64,000 nucleotides of DNA from positions 1,954,120 to 2,018,119 of the forward strand of contig NZ_CP061311.1 in NCBI RefSeq assembly GCF_018688095.1, read 5' to 3'. The position numbers were made by a program, and so were the translations under genes. The DNA comes from Polynucleobacter sp. AP-Titi-500A-B4 (GTDB lineage Bacteria; Pseudomonadota; Gammaproteobacteria; Burkholderiales; Burkholderiaceae). Below, one piece after another: positions 61,121 through 64,000 of the stretch; positions within the stretch are counted from its first letter, which is position 1; the number at the start of each line of letters is the position of its first letter. The notes beneath the pieces were generated by a model that made no database searches, was not told the origin of the DNA, and was given only the letters and a program-made list of their open reading frames with translations.

Positions 61121-61350
61121 TTTGAGTCTTTTAGTTTCTCAATAATTAGCACTGTGACCTTGGTTGCAAAGGGCCTATAAATTAATATGCAAATGATCGC
61201 CACAGGGTAGGCAACAGACCAAGCATCAAACCACGATGCATAGAAATTCTCTACAAGGCCGATACGAGCAAAAGTCGTTGCAAACGTAATGCTTGATGAC
61301 ATTAAAAGTCCCATCACCAAGGAAAAGATAAGGCTAGCTAGATTGATCAT
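61117..61350 (-). CDS. DUF2798 family small membrane protein
   Basis: 77 residues with two predicted membrane helices (SLIFSLVMGLLMSSSITFATTFA and WSVAYPVAIICILIYRPFA) and a short basic tail. The pattern fits DUF2798, a family of unknown function. It is translationally coupled to the lipoprotein gene downstream. Confidence 0.75.
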   Translation of the reverse strand: MINLASLIFSLVMGLLMSSSITFATTFARIGLVENFYASWFDAWSVAYPVAIICILIYRPFATKVTVLIIEKLKDSK

Positions 61351-61476
61351 CCCTCAATCATAGCGCTTGATCTTGTTAACTGTTATTCTGAATTGTGGTC
61401 ACTATCTCGCGCCCTACATAGGGGAATCTTTTGAGCAACATCTTAGATTCATCACTCCTTCAATCTAGGAATCAGA

Positions 61477-61659
61477 ATGGCTGTAGGCCAAAATCAAAAA
61501 AACAGAAAAAACGACCCCATGCTCACAAAAACAGGCAAAACACGCCTAGGGCCTCTTAACCCAGCACAGCTCACTAAGCTCATGGAGTCGAGCACTAAAC
61601 CAAAAGAGAAAAGCAAAATTTTGCGAGCGCTCAATAAGATTCAAGTGGTTGCAGCATAA
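61477..61659 (+). CDS. Small basic conserved protein
   Basis: 60 residues, rich in Lys and Arg (KNRKND, KTGKTRLGPLNPAQLTKLMESSTKPKEKSKILRALNKI from residue 18), no Cys, no membrane segment. TAGGAA is well placed before the ATG and a strong terminator follows six bases after the stop, so it is a genuine single-gene unit. I do not recognise a characterised family; the charge suggests nucleic acid or ribosome binding. Confidence 0.65.
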   Translation: MAVGQNQKNRKNDPMLTKTGKTRLGPLNPAQLTKLMESSTKPKEKSKILRALNKIQVVAA

Positions 61660-61664
61660 ATACC

Positions 61665-61689
61665 AAGCCCCGTTAAACGGGGCTTTTTT
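61665..61689. terminator. Rho-independent terminator after the small basic protein
   Basis: AAGCCCCG-TTAAA-CGGGGCTT followed by T to 61689: an 8-bp GC-rich stem with a five-base loop and U-run. It lies between convergent genes and can serve the DMT transporter as well from the other side, though with only two A upstream. Confidence 0.88.
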
Positions 61690-61700
61690 CTGGCCTGAAT

Positions 61701-62573
61701 TTAATTACGCTTGACCAACATTTTTTTGCTCAAGATGACGGTCGATACCACTAAGAAAGCAAACACCATATTCATTAAGGTCAAATGATCGCCCAAGAAA
61801 ATGCTTGCGGCTATCAAGGTGCAGAATGGCTGAATTAATTGCACCTGACTCACTCTGGCAATGCCGCCAACAGCGAGCCCTTCATACCAAAAGAAAAACC
61901 CTAGGAACATTGGAAATAAGCTTAAGTAGACGAAAGTGGTCCAAGCAATCACGTCAGCATTCCAATATGCGGAATCAAATAAGAGATAAGACATCACGAT
62001 ATTGATTGGCAATGAAATCACTAAAGCCCAAGAAATGACAGCACGGGGATTCATTTTTCGAGATAACTCACCACCCTCAACATAGCCGATGCAAGCACAT
62101 ATCCCGCCCAGCACCAACAGACCATCTATATAAGTGAAGCTGCCAGCACTTTTGAGTAACGCATAAATGATCACTAAGGCGGCGCCCAGTAGAGAGACAA
62201 GCCAAAAGCCTAAGGAAGGGCGCTCTTTAAAGCGGAGAACTCCGATCACCGTAGTAGCCAATGGCATCATGCCCAAAATAACAGCGCCATGAGAGGAAGA
62301 TCCCTCCTTCATCGCAACCGTAGTAAAAATAGGAAAGCCAAATACCACACCCAAAGCGATCACAACAAACTTTGCTAAATCAGCCCTGCTGGGCATTGGG
62401 GATTTTGTATATAAAAGATATCCCAATGCGACCAGGCCTGCTAAGCAGGCTCGACCAAAGGCAATAAAGTACGGATCAAAACTTAAGACTGCAATCTTGC
62501 TGACTGGTAAGGTAAGACTGAAGATCAAAATGCCGATAAATCCAATCAGCATCCCCTTGCTTTCTTTATTCAC
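61701..62573 (-). CDS. EamA/DMT-family transporter
   Basis: 290-residue drug/metabolite transporter-type permease with about ten membrane helices arranged as two EamA repeats (residues 6-135 and 147-285). GMLIGFIGILIFSLTLPVSKIAV starts the first; FFWYEGLAVGGIARVSQVQLIQPFCTLIAASIFLGDHL (near 225-262) is typical of the second. Likely exports a small metabolite; substrate unknown. It ends with a basic LVKRN. Confidence 0.86.
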   Translation of the reverse strand: MNKESKGMLIGFIGILIFSLTLPVSKIAVLSFDPYFIAFGRACLAGLVALGYLLYTKSPMPSRADLAKFVVIALGVVFGFPIFTTVAMKEGSSSHGAVILGMMPLATTVIGVLRFKERPSLGFWLVSLLGAALVIIYALLKSAGSFTYIDGLLVLGGICACIGYVEGGELSRKMNPRAVISWALVISLPINIVMSYLLFDSAYWNADVIAWTTFVYLSLFPMFLGFFFWYEGLAVGGIARVSQVQLIQPFCTLIAASIFLGDHLTLMNMVFAFLVVSTVILSKKMLVKRN

Positions 62574-62647
62574 TATTGCCCTTTATTCACTATTCAATCC
62601 ATTGTATTAATAAAGCAGGGCTTGAGGGCTGTAATATACAAATTCTA

Positions 62648-63151
62648 ATGAAAGCGTCTGCATATATCCAAGCTATCTATATTGCTCCTATGGCAGGAGC
62701 GCCCATGGAGTCTGTGATGGATGTAGAGTTAGTTGCTTCTGGCATACAAGGAGATCGCTATGCAAGCAACAAAGGTGCCTACTCCGATACCAGCCCAAGC
62801 AAGATACGCCACATTAGTCTGATTACAGCAGCCGGGATTGAGACGGCCAATGAATGGCTTATGGCAGACAATGAGCCCATCTTTAGCGGTGCTGAAACAC
62901 GCAGAAATGTTGTACTAGCCAACATGAGCGCTGATGAGCTTAATCAACTTGTAGGTCAAACTTTTTATCTGGGTGAGCTCTTGCTAAAAGGGGTGGAACT
63001 ATGTACTCCTTGTCAAAGGCCGGCTCAACTTCAAAACAAACCCAACTTCATGGAAGCGTTCGAAGGACGCGGCGGCTTGCGCGCAGAAATACTGCAAGTT
63101 GGCACAATCTCGGTAGGAGATGTATTGCAACTAAATAGCAAGGAAGCTTGA
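62648..63151 (+). CDS. MOSC domain protein
   Basis: 167-residue stand-alone MOSC (molybdenum cofactor sulfurase C-terminal) domain. VELVASGIQGDRYASNKGAYSD near residue 24, ETRRNVVLANMSADELN near 86 and the conserved Cys in GVELCTPCQRPAQL near 118 are the family marks. Such proteins handle sulfur or bind molybdenum cofactor. I took ATG 62648; the open frame starts at 62576. It overlaps the next gene by one base. Confidence 0.88.
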   Translation: MKASAYIQAIYIAPMAGAPMESVMDVELVASGIQGDRYASNKGAYSDTSPSKIRHISLITAAGIETANEWLMADNEPIFSGAETRRNVVLANMSADELNQLVGQTFYLGELLLKGVELCTPCQRPAQLQNKPNFMEAFEGRGGLRAEILQVGTISVGDVLQLNSKEA

Positions 63152-63546
63152 TGATTCAGTACCGCGATGATACTCATGTCTCTGCCGAACAAGCGATTGA
63201 TCTTTATATTCGCTCAAGCCTAGGTGAGCGTCGCCCCATTCACAATAAAGAAACTTTTGAGGCCATGCTCAAGAATGCTAATCTCATAATCACCGCATGG
63301 GATGGTGAGAAACTTGTTGGCATTTCGAGAACCTTAACGGATATCGCCTATGTTGCTTACCTAGCCGACCTAGCAGTAGATCAAGACTATCAGCGTGCAG
63401 GCATTGGCAAACAGCTCATTGCAGAAACGCAATCTCGCCTTGGTCCTGATTGCATGATCGTTCTTTTGGCTGCGCCCAAAGCCAATGAATACTATGGGCA
63501 TATTGGATTCGAGCATAATCCGCGAGCTTGGACGCTGAAGAAGTAA
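63151..63546 (+). CDS. GNAT family N-acetyltransferase
   Basis: 131-residue acetyltransferase. The acetyl-CoA pyrophosphate loop is DQDYQRAGIGKQLI near 87 and AKANEYYGHIGFEHNP-type residues close the fold (here APKANEYYGHIGFE, near 109). The start ATG 63151 overlaps the MOSC stop and has AGGAAG upstream. Substrate unknown. Confidence 0.87.
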   Translation: MIQYRDDTHVSAEQAIDLYIRSSLGERRPIHNKETFEAMLKNANLIITAWDGEKLVGISRTLTDIAYVAYLADLAVDQDYQRAGIGKQLIAETQSRLGPDCMIVLLAAPKANEYYGHIGFEHNPRAWTLKK

Positions 63547-63578
63547 TCAGAAAAGCATCGCGCCTTTATCATTGCTAT

Positions 63579-64000
63579 ATGACAATCACTCGATTCTGCT
63601 TAGTACGCCATGGTGAAACCGACTGGAATGTTGAACGCCGACTCCAAGGCCACACTGACATTGGCCTAAATCAGCATGGTGTGGCTCAAGCAGAGCAGAT
63701 GGCAAAAGCTCTGAAAAAAATCAACCTGCAGTTTGATGTTCTTTATACAAGCGATCTTTTGCGAGCTGCGAAAACTGCTAAAGCGATTGAAGACCTTTTT
63801 GGAACAAGCTCAATCACCGACCAAGCACTCAGAGAGCGCCACCTAGGAGCGCTTCAAGGACTCACAATGATGGACGCGCCAAATCGTGAGCCTGAGTTAT
63901 GGGCCATCCATTTACAAAGAGATCTTGAGCATGACATGCGCGGTGGAGAAAGCATCAAACAATTTGCGCAGCGCATTCATGGGGCGCTAGAAAAAATTCG
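63579..64000 (+). CDS. Histidine phosphatase family protein (partial)
   Basis: Runs off the right edge after 140 residues. It begins MTITRFCLVRHGETDWN, the RHG motif with the phosphorylated His, and continues with RLQGHTDIGLNQHG, YTSDLLRAAKTA and LRERHLGALQGL, all typical of the phosphoglycerate mutase-like superfamily (GpmB/CobC type). The catalytic second His lies beyond the window. Exact substrate cannot be given. No clear Shine-Dalgarno precedes the ATG. Confidence 0.88.
   Translation, partial: MTITRFCLVRHGETDWNVERRLQGHTDIGLNQHGVAQAEQMAKALKKINLQFDVLYTSDLLRAAKTAKAIEDLFGTSSITDQALRERHLGALQGLTMMDAPNREPELWAIHLQRDLEHDMRGGESIKQFAQRIHGALEKI

Overview
The window is a gene-dense core stretch of a betaproteobacterial chromosome. 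The gene set, the family signatures and the gene orders fit Burkholderiales, most probably a Polynucleobacter-type freshwater bacterium. Supporting signs are metH split in two, gatC-gatB-gatA next to mreB-mreC-mreD-mrdA-rodA, DUF484-xerC, metX-metW, PhaM, and moderate base composition. I see no rRNA, tRNA, CRISPR array, insertion sequence, prophage or integrase (the only tyrosine recombinase is chromosomal XerC). No stretch over 300 bases lacks a gene. The longest gaps, 28283-28522 and 29690-29891, are regulatory leaders.

Layout. 1-8.5 kb: DUF1840 protein, split metH, phaM converging on a metallo-beta-lactamase-fold hydrolase, a small DUF1289 protein, acuI, a small lipoprotein, a flavin reductase and a glutathione transferase. 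8.5-14.5 kb: a tripartite RND efflux operon with its own promoter, operator-like dyad and leader hairpin. 14.5-20 kb: pteridine-reductase-like SDR, folB, ttcA, glmU, glmS on the minus strand. 20-26 kb: a methyltransferase, cca, an NDUFA9-like protein, a lytic transglycosylase and a 5-formyl-THF cyclo-ligase. 26-29.9 kb: metF, ahcY and metK with two riboswitches. 29.9-34 kb: two lpxL-type acyltransferases, dapF, pyrE, xth. 34-42 kb: minus-strand run DUF484, xerC, a COG0523 GTPase, dksA, argB, slmA, metX, metW, ampG-like. 42-51 kb: gatCAB divergent from the rod-shape operon, then hup. 51-57 kb: a LpxO-like hydroxylase behind an FNR-like box, carbonic anhydrase, a third lpxL paralogue, and a phosphoesterase followed by a Ser/Thr kinase-USP fusion. 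57-64 kb: dctA, a pseudouridine synthase, prfC without a canonical start codon, small proteins, a DMT exporter, MOSC, GNAT and a truncated histidine phosphatase.

How the genes work together. The strongest theme is the activated-methyl cycle. MetX/MetW make acylated homoserine, split MetH and MetF regenerate methionine, MetK makes S-adenosylmethionine (SAM), and AhcY removes S-adenosylhomocysteine (SAH). The metK leader folds like a SAM-II class riboswitch. The ahcY-metF leader carries a recognisable SAH riboswitch whose downstream hairpin can hide the ahcY ribosome binding site. A second theme is the cell envelope: glmU/glmS precursors, rod-shape genes, lytic transglycosylase, AmpG, three LpxL-type acyltransferases and a lipid A hydroxylase-like protein.

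The least explained items are the kinase-USP/phosphoesterase pair, the back-to-back dyads at 51912-51941, the 14-bp-arm palindrome upstream of ahcY, and the missing start codon of prfC. All functional calls are from motif recognition by reading; no database search was run.
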